Of a stretch of DNA of 64,000 bases, positions 1 to 8,706 are shown piece by piece. The translations under genes were made by a program, and so were the position numbers. Location of the stretch: positions 23,951-87,950 of the forward strand of contig NZ_LDTE01000086.1 of NCBI RefSeq assembly GCF_001476905.1. Reading direction: 5' to 3'. Numbering within the stretch: the first letter of the stretch is position 1; every line of letters starts with the position of its first letter. This DNA comes from Sphingomonas sanguinis. GTDB lineage: Bacteria; Pseudomonadota; Alphaproteobacteria; Sphingomonadales; Sphingomonadaceae. The notes beneath the pieces are model-generated. The model did no database searches, had not been told where the DNA came from, and saw nothing but the letters and a program-made list of their open reading frames with translations.

Positions 1-1
1 C

Positions 2-1051
2 AAGGGCCGCAAGTCGGGCCTGACCCTGTCGGTCACGCTGATGTGCATGGGCTCGCTGATCATCGCGGTGACGCCCGGCTATGCGACGATCGGCCTTGCC
101 GCGCCCGCCCTGCTGGTGCTGGCGCGCCTGTTGCAGGGTCTGTCGGTGGGTGGCGAATATGGCGCGAGCGCGACCTATCTGTCGGAAATGGCGGGCAAGA
201 ACCGGCGCGGTTTCTTCTCGTCCTTCCAATATGTCACGTTGATCTCGGGCCAGCTGCTCGCCATCTGCGTGCTGCTGGTGCTCCAGTCGACGATGACCGA
301 GGCGGCGCTGGACGAATGGGGCTGGCGCATTCCCTTCGCGCTGGGCGCAGTGCTGGCGGTCGTGGTGTTCTACATCCGTCGCGGCTTGGCCGAAACCAAG
401 AGCTTCGAGAACGTCAAGAAGGACAATGCGCCGAAATCGGGCCTGATCCAGCTGTTCACCAAGCATCCGAAGGAAACGCTGACGGTCATGCTGCTGACCG
501 CGGGCGGCACCCTCGCCTTCTATGCCTATTCGATCTACATGCAGAAGTTCCTGGTCAACACCAGCGGCTTCAGCCGTGAGGTCGCGAGCCAGATCAACGC
601 CGTCACCCTGTTCGTCTTCATGCTGCTGCAGCCGGTGGCAGGCGGACTGTCCGACCGGATCGGGCGCAAGCCGCTGATGGTCGCGTTCGGGATCGCAGGC
701 GTGCTGTTCACCTATCCGATCTTCTCGACGCTGGAGACGACGCGCGATCCGATCCTGGCGGGCGCTCTGGTCATGGCCGCGCTGATCATCGTGACCGGCT
801 ATACCTCGATCAACGCGGTGGTGAAGGCCGAGCTGTTCCCGGCGCATATCCGAGCGCTGGGCGTCGCCCTGCCCTATGCGCTGGCCAACACGATCTTCGG
901 CGGCACGGCGGAATCGGTCGCGCTGCTGTTCAAGAAGTCGGGCTTTGAGCAGGGCTTCTACTGGTACGTCACCGCGATGATCGGCATCTCGCTGATCGTG
1001 TATCTGAAGATGCGCGACACCGGCAAGAACAGCCAGATCGTCGAGGATTGA
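2..1051 (+). CDS. kgtP: Alpha-ketoglutarate permease-like MFS transporter, 5' truncated by window edge
   Basis: The reading frame is open from base 2, so the start codon lies outside the window; about 349 residues are present, and the family is usually about 430. It is a major facilitator superfamily protein of the metabolite:H+ symporter (MHS) group. The visible part begins at the GRKxG loop after the second helix, continues through the GGEYGASATYLSE stretch typical of KgtP-like proteins, and has the second-half loop motif SDRIGRKPL. Hydrophobic helices alternate throughout. Expected role: proton-driven uptake of 2-oxoglutarate or a related dicarboxylate across the inner membrane. Substrate specificity is inferred from family resemblance. 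It converges on mtnP with only 4 nt between stop codons. Confidence 0.85.
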   Translation, partial: KGRKSGLTLSVTLMCMGSLIIAVTPGYATIGLAAPALLVLARLLQGLSVGGEYGASATYLSEMAGKNRRGFFSSFQYVTLISGQLLAICVLLVLQSTMTEAALDEWGWRIPFALGAVLAVVVFYIRRGLAETKSFENVKKDNAPKSGLIQLFTKHPKETLTVMLLTAGGTLAFYAYSIYMQKFLVNTSGFSREVASQINAVTLFVFMLLQPVAGGLSDRIGRKPLMVAFGIAGVLFTYPIFSTLETTRDPILAGALVMAALIIVTGYTSINAVVKAELFPAHIRALGVALPYALANTIFGGTAESVALLFKKSGFEQGFYWYVTAMIGISLIVYLKMRDTGKNSQIVED

Positions 1052-1055
1052 TCGC

Positions 1056-1934
1056 CTAGCCGCCGCGCGCGGCCAGAACACGCGACACGATCGGGCCCAG
1101 GCTATCCGCCTTGGCCCGGTCCACATGCGAGATATGCGTGATCAGCGCCTGGTCGAGCACCGTATCGATCGGCGAGGCGGTCCGCTCCGCCGGCAGCAGC
1201 CCGGCCAGTTCCACGACCAGCGCCCGCGCGGTCGCCGCATTGGACACCAGCTGCGCCAGCACGGCATCGACCTCGACATGCGCTTCGTCCTCGCGCCAGC
1301 AGTCATAGTCGGTGACCATGCCGATCAGCGCATAGGGCAGCTCCGCCTCGCGAGCGAGCTTGGCCTCGGGCATCGCGGTCATGCCGATCACATCGGCACC
1401 CCATTGGCGATAGAGATGGCTTTCGGCCCTGGTCGAGAATTGCGGCCCCTCCATCGCCAGATACGTGCCGCCATGCACCATCGAGGCCCCCGCCCGTTCG
1501 CCCGCTTGCGCGGCCAAGGTCGACAGGCGCGCACACACCGGATCGGCCATCGAGACATGGGCGACCAGCCCGGCCCCGAAAAAGCTGGTATCGCGGTGGA
1601 CGGTCCGGTCAATGAACTGGTCGACCGCGACGAAATGACCGGGGGGCAGTTCCTCGCGCAGCGACCCGATCGCCGAGATCGCCAGCACATCGGTGCAGCC
1701 CGCCAGCTTCAGCGCGTGGATATTGGCGCGCGCATTGACTTCGGTCGGCGACAGGCGGTGCCCCCGCCCGTGGCGCGGCAGAAAGACGAAGCGCACCGCC
1801 CCGATCCGTCCGCGCACCAGCGTGTCGGACGGCGCTCCCCAAGGCGTGTCGAGGACCAGCGTTTCGACATCTTCCAGCGCATCGATCGCGTATAGACCCG
1901 ATCCGCCGATGACCCCGATCGTCCAGCCCGTCAT
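1056..1934 (-). CDS. mtnP: S-methyl-5'-thioadenosine phosphorylase
   Basis: 292 residues, matching the usual MTAP length. It phosphorolyses 5'-methylthioadenosine to adenine and methylthioribose-1-phosphate in methionine salvage and polyamine metabolism; cytoplasmic. Visible motifs: GGSGLY at residues 10-15 (phosphate-binding), PRHGRGH at 53-59, a central MEGPQFSTRAE segment, and GMTAMPEAKLAREAE, which is characteristic of MTAP. The start at 1934 is chosen because AGGAG sits 6 nt upstream; longer in-frame starts up to 2141 would run back into the terminator region of the efflux operon. Related purine nucleoside phosphorylases cannot be excluded from sequence alone, but MTAP is the best fit. 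Confidence 0.9.
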   Translation of the reverse strand: MTGWTIGVIGGSGLYAIDALEDVETLVLDTPWGAPSDTLVRGRIGAVRFVFLPRHGRGHRLSPTEVNARANIHALKLAGCTDVLAISAIGSLREELPPGHFVAVDQFIDRTVHRDTSFFGAGLVAHVSMADPVCARLSTLAAQAGERAGASMVHGGTYLAMEGPQFSTRAESHLYRQWGADVIGMTAMPEAKLAREAELPYALIGMVTDYDCWREDEAHVEVDAVLAQLVSNAATARALVVELAGLLPAERTASPIDTVLDQALITHISHVDRAKADSLGPIVSRVLAARGG

Positions 1935-1988
1935 TCCACGCTCCTGTTCCATTGTCATGTCGGTTAGGCGCATCGCCCGGACAAGCAA

Positions 1989-2022
1989 AGGGGCGCACGG
2001 GGGGAGGTTCCCGCACGCCCCT
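1989..2022 (-). terminator. Putative rho-independent terminator of the efflux operon
   Basis: On the minus strand the sequence forms a stem with outer arms AGGGGCG/CGCCCCT and inner arms CGGG/CCCG separated by a small symmetric internal loop, followed directly by TTGCTTGT. It lies 24 nt after the stop codon of the outer-membrane factor gene and before the mtnP start, so it probably ends transcription of the RND operon. The T-run is weak, hence moderate confidence. Confidence 0.55.
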
Positions 2023-2046
2023 CGCTCGACCGCGTCGGCTGGGGGA

Positions 2047-3516
2047 TTAGCCGCTCGCGGGAACCGTGGTCGCCTGCCCGCCTTCGCGCAGGCCACCGCC
2101 CAGCGCGACATAGAGGGTGACGTCATTCTGAAGTGCGGCACTGCGCAGGGTCAGCAATTGCTGCTCGGCCGAGAACAGGTTGCGTTCGGCATCCAGCACT
2201 TCGAGATAGATGGAGATGCCGTTGCCGTAGCGAAGCCGCGCGGTGCGGGCGAGCCGCCGCTGTGCATCCACCGCCCGCGTCTGCGCCTCGATCTGTTCGG
2301 CATAGCGACGCCGGGCGACCAGCGCGTCCGCCACTTCGCGGAAGGCACCCTGCACCGCGCGCTGATAGGCGGCGGTCAGTTCGTCGGCCTGCGCCCGGCT
2401 GAGCTTCAGCTGCGCATTGCGACGTCCCCAGTCAAAGATCGGCAACAGCGCCGCACCCTGGACCTGATATTGCCGGGAATTGCCGTCGATCAAGCTGCTG
2501 AGCGCGGGCGACACGAAACCCGCCAGGCCGGTCAGCGAGATGCTCGGCAGGAACGCCGCGCGCGCCGCGCCGATATTGGCGTTGGCGGCGCGCAGCTGCT
2601 GCTCGGCCTGGAGGACGTCGGGTCGGTTGACGAGCAGCGCGGACGGGAGCCCAGGTTCGATCGCCGCAAACTGGTTCTGGTCGCTCAGCGTCCGTCCGGC
2701 CGGGAGCGGGCCGGTGATCGGACCGCCGACCAGCACAGTCAACAGGTTCTGCGACTGCGCGACCATCCGCCGCAACTCGGCCAGCTGAGTCTCCGCCTGG
2801 GTCAGCAGCGCCGCCGCCTGGTCGTAATCGACGCTGGACGTCACGCCCGCATCCATCCGCCGCTTGGCGATGCTAAGACCTTCCTTGCGGCTGGCGACGG
2901 TACGCTCGGCCAGCGCGATCTGCTCCTCGGCGGCGCGGATCTGGAGATAGGTCGCGGCTACCTGTCCCACCAGCGACAGGCGGAAGGCACGCTCCGCCTC
3001 GACCGTCGCCAGATATTGCCGCCGCTGAGCCTCAGCCAGATTGCGGACGCGACCCCAGAAGTCGAGCTCGAAGCTCGACACCCGCGCGCCCAGCGAGAAC
3101 TGGTTATAGGTGATCGAGGTCGGGTTCGCCGCATCACCAGCGCCGGGAATGGCATTGCCAAAACCCAACGAGTTGAGCGGAATACGCGTCCGCGACGCCC
3201 CCGCCGTAGCGTCCAGAGCCGGCAGCCGCTGCGCATCCTGGATGCGATACTGCGCGCGCGCCTGCTCCACCCGCGCGACCGCCTGGGCGAGGTCGCGGTT
3301 GTTGGCGAGCGCGGCGGCAATATAGGCCTTCAGCTGTTCGTCGGCGAAGAACTCGCGCCAACCGATTTCGGCCGCGCTCCGCGTACCGGTCGCCGCCTCG
3401 GGATAGGTGGCGGAGACCGGCGCGACCGGCTGGCGATATTGCGGCGCCAGGTTGCACCCCGCCAGCGCGCTGGTCAGCGCCAGCGTGGCGGCCGCACGGG
3501 AAAATGCCTTACGCAT
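2047..3516 (-). CDS. RND efflux outer-membrane factor (OprM/NodT family lipoprotein)
   Basis: 489 residues. The signal peptide ends in a lipobox (LAGC, lipidated Cys21). Two outer membrane efflux protein repeats follow, rich in coiled-coil Ala/Gln/Leu helices, with the conserved start of mature OprM-like proteins (CNLAPQYRQP). It forms the trimeric outer-membrane exit duct of a tripartite drug pump. The start at 3516 is preceded by GGAGG with 9 nt spacing and overlaps the end of the pump gene by 8 nt; an upstream in-frame ATG at 3594 lies inside the pump gene and lacks a signal peptide. It is the last gene of a three-gene operon with the periplasmic adaptor (7909) and RND pump (6721). Confidence 0.92.
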   Translation of the reverse strand: MRKAFSRAAATLALTSALAGCNLAPQYRQPVAPVSATYPEAATGTRSAAEIGWREFFADEQLKAYIAAALANNRDLAQAVARVEQARAQYRIQDAQRLPALDATAGASRTRIPLNSLGFGNAIPGAGDAANPTSITYNQFSLGARVSSFELDFWGRVRNLAEAQRRQYLATVEAERAFRLSLVGQVAATYLQIRAAEEQIALAERTVASRKEGLSIAKRRMDAGVTSSVDYDQAAALLTQAETQLAELRRMVAQSQNLLTVLVGGPITGPLPAGRTLSDQNQFAAIEPGLPSALLVNRPDVLQAEQQLRAANANIGAARAAFLPSISLTGLAGFVSPALSSLIDGNSRQYQVQGAALLPIFDWGRRNAQLKLSRAQADELTAAYQRAVQGAFREVADALVARRRYAEQIEAQTRAVDAQRRLARTARLRYGNGISIYLEVLDAERNLFSAEQQLLTLRSAALQNDVTLYVALGGGLREGGQATTVPASG

Positions 3517-6500
3517 GGGCCGGGCCCTCCTCTTCGCCGGTTCGCTCGTCACGCTCGCGCGCTTCCTCCTCGGCATCGGCCGCCTCATGATCATGCTCGC
3601 GCACCAGCCACTTCTTGGCGGCGATGTAGAAGACCGGGGTGAAGAAGATGCCGAACGCAGTCGCCGCGATCATGCCGCCCATCACGCCCGTGCCGACCGC
3701 CCGGCGGCTCGCCGCGCCCGCGCCACTGGCGATGAACAGCGGCACCATGCCCAGGATGAACGCCAGGCTGGTCATCAGGATCGGACGCAGACGTTGCCGC
3801 GCCGCCTCCACCGTCGCCTCGAAGGGCGTGCGACCTGCCTGTTGGTCCTCGATGGCGAACTCGACGATCAGGATGGCGTTCTTGGCCGCCAGACCGATGA
3901 TCGTGATGAGCCCGACATTGAAGTACACGTCCGCCGAGAAGCCCCGGAAGATGGTCATCAACACCGCGCCCAGCACGCCGAACGGCACCACCAGCAACAC
4001 CGCCAGCGGGATCGCCCAGCTCTCGTATAGCGCGGCGAGCAGCAGGAACACGACCACCAGCGACAGGCCTAGCAACAGGCCGATCTGACCGCCCGCCTGC
4101 TGTTCCTCGAACGCAGTGCCGGTCCATTCATAGCCCATGCCCTGCGGCAGGACCTCACCCGCGATCTTCTCCATTTCCTTCAGCGCGGTGCCGGTCGACT
4201 GGCCCGGCGCGGCCATGCCCGAGACGGTCAGCGACGGATAGCCGTTGTAGCGCTCCAGCTGCTGCGGACCGTTCTGCCAGCGCACCTTCGTAAAGGCCGA
4301 GAAGGGCACCATATTGCCCTGCGCATTGCGGACGCGCAGCGCCAGCACGTCCTCGGGCGACATGCGCTGCGGCGCATCGGCCTGAAGATAGACGCGCAAC
4401 ACATTGCCATCACGGACAAAGTCGTTCGCATAGGCGGAGCCGAAGGCAATCGACAGCGTCTGGTTCACATCGGCAATCTGGAGGCCCAACGCCCGCGCCT
4501 GGATACGGTCGATATCGACGTAGAGCTGCGGTGCCGGTCCCAGGCCTTCGGGGCGAACGCCCATCAGCACCGGGTTCTTCGACGCCTTGGCCAGGATGGC
4601 ACCCTGCGCCTGTTGCAGCGCCGCCGCGCCCAGTCCCGAGCGATCCTCGATCTTCATCGAGAAGCCCGTGGCATTGCCCAGCGCCTGGATCGGCGGCGGG
4701 TCGAGCGCGAAGATGGTCGCCTCCGGGATCGACTGGACGAAGCCCATCGTCTTGCCGACCAGCGTGGTCGAGTTGTTCGCGACACCTGGGCGATCATGCC
4801 AGGGCTTCAGGTTGACGAACGATATACCCGCCGACTGACCCTGACCGAAGAAGTTGAACCCCGCGACCGACACGATGTCGGCCACCTGCGGCTGCGCATG
4901 GAGGAAATTCTCGACCTTGGTGATCGCCGCGCCCGTCCGCTCCAGCGTCGCGCCGGGAGCCGCGTCATAGGACACGAAGATATAGCCCTGGTCCTCGGTC
5001 GGCAGGAAGCCGCCGGGGATGCGCGTGAACGCCAGACCGGTCACGACGACGACGACCGCGAACACGGCCAGCCAGCGCTTGGGGCGCGACATCATCTTCG
5101 TCACGCCGCCCGTGTACTTTTCGGTGCCACGGCCGAACTTGTCGTTGAACCAGTTGAAGAAGCGCTGCGGCCAGCCGCGAACGCCCGGCTTGGGCTCCGG
5201 CCGATCCTCCAGATGCGCGTCCTCCTGCTTCAGCAACGTCGCGCAGAGCGCAGGCGTCAGCGTCAGCGCAAGCAGCGCGGAGAAGAAGATCGAGACGGCC
5301 AGCGTGACCGAGAACTGGCGATAGATGCCGCCGGTCGAGCCCGGGAAGAAGGCCATCGGGATGAACACCGCGACCAGCACCAGCGTGATGCCGATGATCG
5401 CGCCGGTGATCTGCCCCATCGCCTTCACGGTCGCGCGGCGAGGGCTCAGCCCCTCTTCCGACATGATGCGTTCGACATTCTCGACAACGACGATCGCGTC
5501 GTCGACCAGGATGCCGATCGCCACCACCATGCCGAAGAGCGAGAGGGTGTTGATCGAGAAGCCGAAGGCGAGAAGCCCGATGCACGCGCCGCCCAGCGCG
5601 ATCGGCACGACGATCGCTGGGATCAGCGTGGCGCGCCAGTTCTGCAGGAAGAGGAACATCACCAGGAAGACGAGGATCATTGCCTCGACTAGCGTGTGGA
5701 TGACGCTCTCCACCGAGGCGGTGATGAACGGCGTCGTCGTGAACGGCACACTCCAGGTGACGTCGGCGGGGAAGCTGCCCTGAAGCTGCTTCATCTTGGC
5801 CGACACGGCGTCCGCCGTCGCCAGCGCATTCGCGCCGCTCGCCAGCTGGACGGCCAGACCGACCGTCTCCTTGCCGTTCAGCGTCAGGCGGAAGCCGTAA
5901 TTGTCCTTGCCCAGCTCGACCCGCGCGACATCGCCCAGCCGCACCGCCGAGCCGTCGGGATTGGCGCGGATGATAATCTGGCGAAACTGCTCGGGCGTCG
6001 CGAAGCGATTCTGGGTGATGATCTGCGCGGTGAACTCGGCCGTCCGGGTCAGCGGCTGGGCCCCGATCGAGCCACCCGCCGTCTGGCTGTTCTGCTCCTG
6101 CACGGCGGCCAGCGCCTCGGAGGCCGACAGGCTATAGCCCGCCAGCTTCTGCGGATCGAGCCAGATGCGCATCGCATAGGGCGAGCCGAACAGCTGCACG
6201 TCACCCACACCGTCGATGCGACGCAGTTCGTTGCGGATGTTGTTCTCGGCAAAGTTACCGAGTTCGACCGGGCTGGTCTTGCCCGACTTCGAGCTGAGCG
6301 TGATGACTTCCAGGAAGCCCGCCGTACCCTCGGTCACCTGAATGCCCAGCGCGCGGACTTCCTGCGGCAGACGCGGTTCGGCGCGGCTCAGCCGGTCCTG
6401 GATCTGCGTGCGTGCGACGTCCAGATTGGTGCCGGGCTTGAAGGTGACGGTAATCTGCGCCGTGCCGTTCGAGCGGCTGGTCGACGCCATGTACAGGAAA

Positions 6501-6721
6501 TTGTCGACGCCGTTCAGTTCCTTCTCGATGACGGCGGTCACCGACCGGTCCATCACCTCGGCATCGGCGCCGTTATAGCTGATCGCCAGGTTCAGCGCCG
6601 GGGGCGCGACCGACGGATAGCTCTCGATCGGCAGCAGGCGGAGCGCGATCACGCCGAACAGCGCGATGAAGAGCGCGATCACCCAGGCAAAGACCGGGTG
6701 ATAGACGAAGAAGCGGTTCAT
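3509..6721 (-). CDS. RND multidrug efflux permease, HAE1 family (AcrB/MexB-like)
   Basis: 1070 residues, as expected for HAE1 pumps. The N-terminus has the family signature F-x-x-x-P-V-F-A-W-V and a first transmembrane helix. Two large periplasmic loops and twelve helices are evident. Proton-relay residues are recognisable: the Asp-Asp pair in GILVDDAIVVVE (TM4) and the Lys in AAKNAILIVEF (TM10). The C-terminus is charged and acidic. It exports hydrophobic or amphiphilic compounds, driven by the proton gradient, together with the adaptor and outer-membrane factor encoded on either side. The substrate cannot be read from sequence. It lies 18 nt downstream of the adaptor gene. Confidence 0.95.
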   Translation of the reverse strand: MNRFFVYHPVFAWVIALFIALFGVIALRLLPIESYPSVAPPALNLAISYNGADAEVMDRSVTAVIEKELNGVDNFLYMASTSRSNGTAQITVTFKPGTNLDVARTQIQDRLSRAEPRLPQEVRALGIQVTEGTAGFLEVITLSSKSGKTSPVELGNFAENNIRNELRRIDGVGDVQLFGSPYAMRIWLDPQKLAGYSLSASEALAAVQEQNSQTAGGSIGAQPLTRTAEFTAQIITQNRFATPEQFRQIIIRANPDGSAVRLGDVARVELGKDNYGFRLTLNGKETVGLAVQLASGANALATADAVSAKMKQLQGSFPADVTWSVPFTTTPFITASVESVIHTLVEAMILVFLVMFLFLQNWRATLIPAIVVPIALGGACIGLLAFGFSINTLSLFGMVVAIGILVDDAIVVVENVERIMSEEGLSPRRATVKAMGQITGAIIGITLVLVAVFIPMAFFPGSTGGIYRQFSVTLAVSIFFSALLALTLTPALCATLLKQEDAHLEDRPEPKPGVRGWPQRFFNWFNDKFGRGTEKYTGGVTKMMSRPKRWLAVFAVVVVVTGLAFTRIPGGFLPTEDQGYIFVSYDAAPGATLERTGAAITKVENFLHAQPQVADIVSVAGFNFFGQGQSAGISFVNLKPWHDRPGVANNSTTLVGKTMGFVQSIPEATIFALDPPPIQALGNATGFSMKIEDRSGLGAAALQQAQGAILAKASKNPVLMGVRPEGLGPAPQLYVDIDRIQARALGLQIADVNQTLSIAFGSAYANDFVRDGNVLRVYLQADAPQRMSPEDVLALRVRNAQGNMVPFSAFTKVRWQNGPQQLERYNGYPSLTVSGMAAPGQSTGTALKEMEKIAGEVLPQGMGYEWTGTAFEEQQAGGQIGLLLGLSLVVVFLLLAALYESWAIPLAVLLVVPFGVLGAVLMTIFRGFSADVYFNVGLITIIGLAAKNAILIVEFAIEDQQAGRTPFEATVEAARQRLRPILMTSLAFILGMVPLFIASGAGAASRRAVGTGVMGGMIAATAFGIFFTPVFYIAAKKWLVREHDHEAADAEEEARERDERTGEEEGPAHA

Positions 6722-6739
6722 GATGCTCTACTCCGGCGT

Positions 6740-7909
6740 TCAGCGGGCCGCGGCGGCCGGGGCGGCCTTGCCACCCTGCGGCTGCGGCTGCTGCCCCTGA
6801 AGCTGGACCTTCTGGCCCGGCTGCACCTTCTGCCAACCCTCGGTCACGACCTTCTCGCCCGGCTTCAGGCCGGAAAGGATGACCCAGTTGCCGCCGACCT
6901 GTCCGCCCAGCGTGACGGGGCGCGACTGGACGGTACCGTTGCCGTCGACGACCATGACGGACGCCGCCTGGTTGCTCAGCTGCACGGCGCGCTGCGGCAC
7001 CGAGATGCCGCTCTTGATCGTGCCCGCATTCACATGCGCACGGACGAATTGGCCGGGCAGCAACATGCGATTGGGGTTCGGGAAACGGGCGCGCAGCTGC
7101 TGGCTACCGGTCGTCGGATCGACCGTCTGCCCGGCAAAGTCGAGCTGGCCGGTCGGGCCATATTCCGACCCGTCCTCCAGCGTCAGGCGGACGGTGATCT
7201 TCGACAGGTCGGGCAGCGCAACGCCGCCCGAACGCGCCTGCTGGATCAGCTCGCTCAGCGCCGCGCTCGACTGGGTAAAGACGGCGTAGATCGGCGACAG
7301 CTGGTCGACCTGGGTCAGCGGCGTCGCCTGGGTCGCGCTGACCAGCGCGCCTTCGGTCACCTGCGCGCGGCCGACCCGGCCCGCGATCGGCGCGCGGACG
7401 ATGGTATAGCTGAGCTGCAGCTGCGCGCGCGACAGGGCCGCGCGGGCGTCCGCGACACTGGCATCCGCCTGGCGTAGGGTGGACTGGGCTGCGTCAAATT
7501 CCTGGGCACTCACCGCGCGTTCGGCGACCAGCGGCTGATAGCGGCGCACGATCGATGCGGCGTTGACGCGCGCGGCCTCGGCGCGGGCGAGCGCGGCCTG
7601 CGCCTGCTGCACCTGCGCACGGTAATCGCGCTGGTCGATGCGGAACAGCGGCTGCCCCTCGGCGACGTCGGTGCCTTCCTTGTACAGACGCGCCTCGACG
7701 ATGCCATCGGTCCGCGCCCGGACTTCGGCAGTGCGAATCGCCTCGATTCGGCCAGGCAGCTCGATGATGTTGGGCACGGCACCCGCCTGCACCGTGATCG
7801 CGGTCACGACCGGCGGCGGGGGCGCCGGGGGCTGCTGTTGCTGCTGTCCGCAGGCTGCCAGCGCCAATGTCATCGCAAGCGACGATCCGAGCACGGAAAA
7901 TTTGGACAC
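6740..7909 (-). CDS. RND efflux periplasmic adaptor (MexA/AcrA family lipoprotein)
   Basis: 389 residues. A lipoprotein signal ends LALAAC (Cys20), followed by a Gln/Pro linker. Then come the barrel-sandwich (lipoyl-like) halves flanking an alpha-helical hairpin (about residues 60-200), a beta-barrel and a membrane-proximal domain, and a Gln/Pro/Ala-rich tail. It bridges the RND pump and the outer-membrane duct. The start codon is GTG at 7909, with GGGAG 9 nt upstream. It is the first gene of the efflux operon and is divergent from the TetR regulator at 8038, which probably controls it. Confidence 0.93.
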   Translation of the reverse strand: MSKFSVLGSSLAMTLALAACGQQQQQPPAPPPPVVTAITVQAGAVPNIIELPGRIEAIRTAEVRARTDGIVEARLYKEGTDVAEGQPLFRIDQRDYRAQVQQAQAALARAEAARVNAASIVRRYQPLVAERAVSAQEFDAAQSTLRQADASVADARAALSRAQLQLSYTIVRAPIAGRVGRAQVTEGALVSATQATPLTQVDQLSPIYAVFTQSSAALSELIQQARSGGVALPDLSKITVRLTLEDGSEYGPTGQLDFAGQTVDPTTGSQQLRARFPNPNRMLLPGQFVRAHVNAGTIKSGISVPQRAVQLSNQAASVMVVDGNGTVQSRPVTLGGQVGGNWVILSGLKPGEKVVTEGWQKVQPGQKVQLQGQQPQPQGGKAAPAAAAR

Positions 7910-8037
7910 GCCGTGAAACTCCCTGAAGCAGATGACGTTTCAGTCATTCAAGCCCCCTGTACCTCGCACGTGCAAAAAAGCAACGGCAAGGTGCAATTAA
8001 ATTTGACCTAAGACTGAGGACGCCGCAAAGGGGGATC
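7910..8037. promoter_or_regulatory. Divergent regulatory region between efflux operon and tetR
   Basis: 128 nt with lower GC than the flanking genes. It holds the promoters of both divergent transcripts and, by analogy with other TetR-RND pairs, the repressor operator. A perfect palindrome GCACGTGC lies at 7966-7973. The element GTGCAA occurs twice (7970-7975 and again about 20 nt to the right), and TTGACC is seen further right. I cannot assign -10/-35 boxes with confidence. Confidence 0.5.
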
Positions 8038-8670
8038 ATGGCCATCACGAAACGGACCGCTGGTCGCCCGACCCGCGAACAGGCACAGCATATCGACGAC
8101 ATCATCCTGTCCGGTGCGCGCGATGCGTTCTGTTCACAGGGCATCGAAGGCACGTCGATGGAAGAGATTGCTCTGTCGGTCGGGGTGAGCAAACACACCA
8201 TCTATCGCCGCTATGCGGGTAAGATGGCGTTGCTGGATGCGGTGGTGACCCGTGACCTGGACCGGTTGAATCAGGCGATGCTGGACCATGCCGCCGGCAG
8301 CAATCCTCTCGAACGCCTGAAGAGCGCCGCCCGTCGGTTCTTCTTCTTTTGCGTTGAGCCGGATTCGGTGCGCTTCATGGCCTTTCTGACGTCCGAGGCC
8401 GTCTTCTCGGAAGAGCTTCGCCATCGTTTCGCGACCTGGGACAAGGTGCTCTCCAATCCGATCATTGCCTGTATCGAAGCATCGCAGGACGCGGGCCTGC
8501 TCCGCTCCGACGAAACGCCACTGGCCCTGTTCAATCTGCTCGCCGACATGATCGACGGGCCCAGCCGCCGGATGCAGTTCGATCTGCCCGATCCCTTTTC
8601 CGGCCTGACCCCCGACCAGTTTTTCGAGCATCGCTGGTCGGTGTTCCTGAAGGTGGCGACGGCGGCGTGA
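8038..8670 (+). CDS. TetR/AcrR family transcriptional regulator
   Basis: 210 residues. The N-terminal helix-turn-helix spans roughly residues 15-60 (GTSMEEIALSVGVSKHTIYRRY pattern). The C-terminal ligand-binding part resembles AcrR-type repressors. A GGGGG Shine-Dalgarno precedes the ATG. It is divergent from the RND efflux operon, the usual arrangement for a local repressor that is released from DNA by pump substrates. That it regulates the neighbouring operon and itself is inferred from position. Confidence 0.88.
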   Translation: MAITKRTAGRPTREQAQHIDDIILSGARDAFCSQGIEGTSMEEIALSVGVSKHTIYRRYAGKMALLDAVVTRDLDRLNQAMLDHAAGSNPLERLKSAARRFFFFCVEPDSVRFMAFLTSEAVFSEELRHRFATWDKVLSNPIIACIEASQDAGLLRSDETPLALFNLLADMIDGPSRRMQFDLPDPFSGLTPDQFFEHRWSVFLKVATAA

Positions 8671-8706
8671 TCGGGAACGGGTGATGACAGCGGGCGTTGG
8701 CGGGCC

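Noticed and set aside
1693..3642. Long plus-strand open frame opposite the outer-membrane factor gene
   Set aside because: Arg/Gln-rich composition, no domain, and it is antisense to a well-supported NodT-family gene; typical of high-GC DNA.
5696..7477. Long plus-strand open frame opposite the RND pump and adaptor
   Set aside because: Antisense shadow of two clear genes, with no start signal or recognisable domain.
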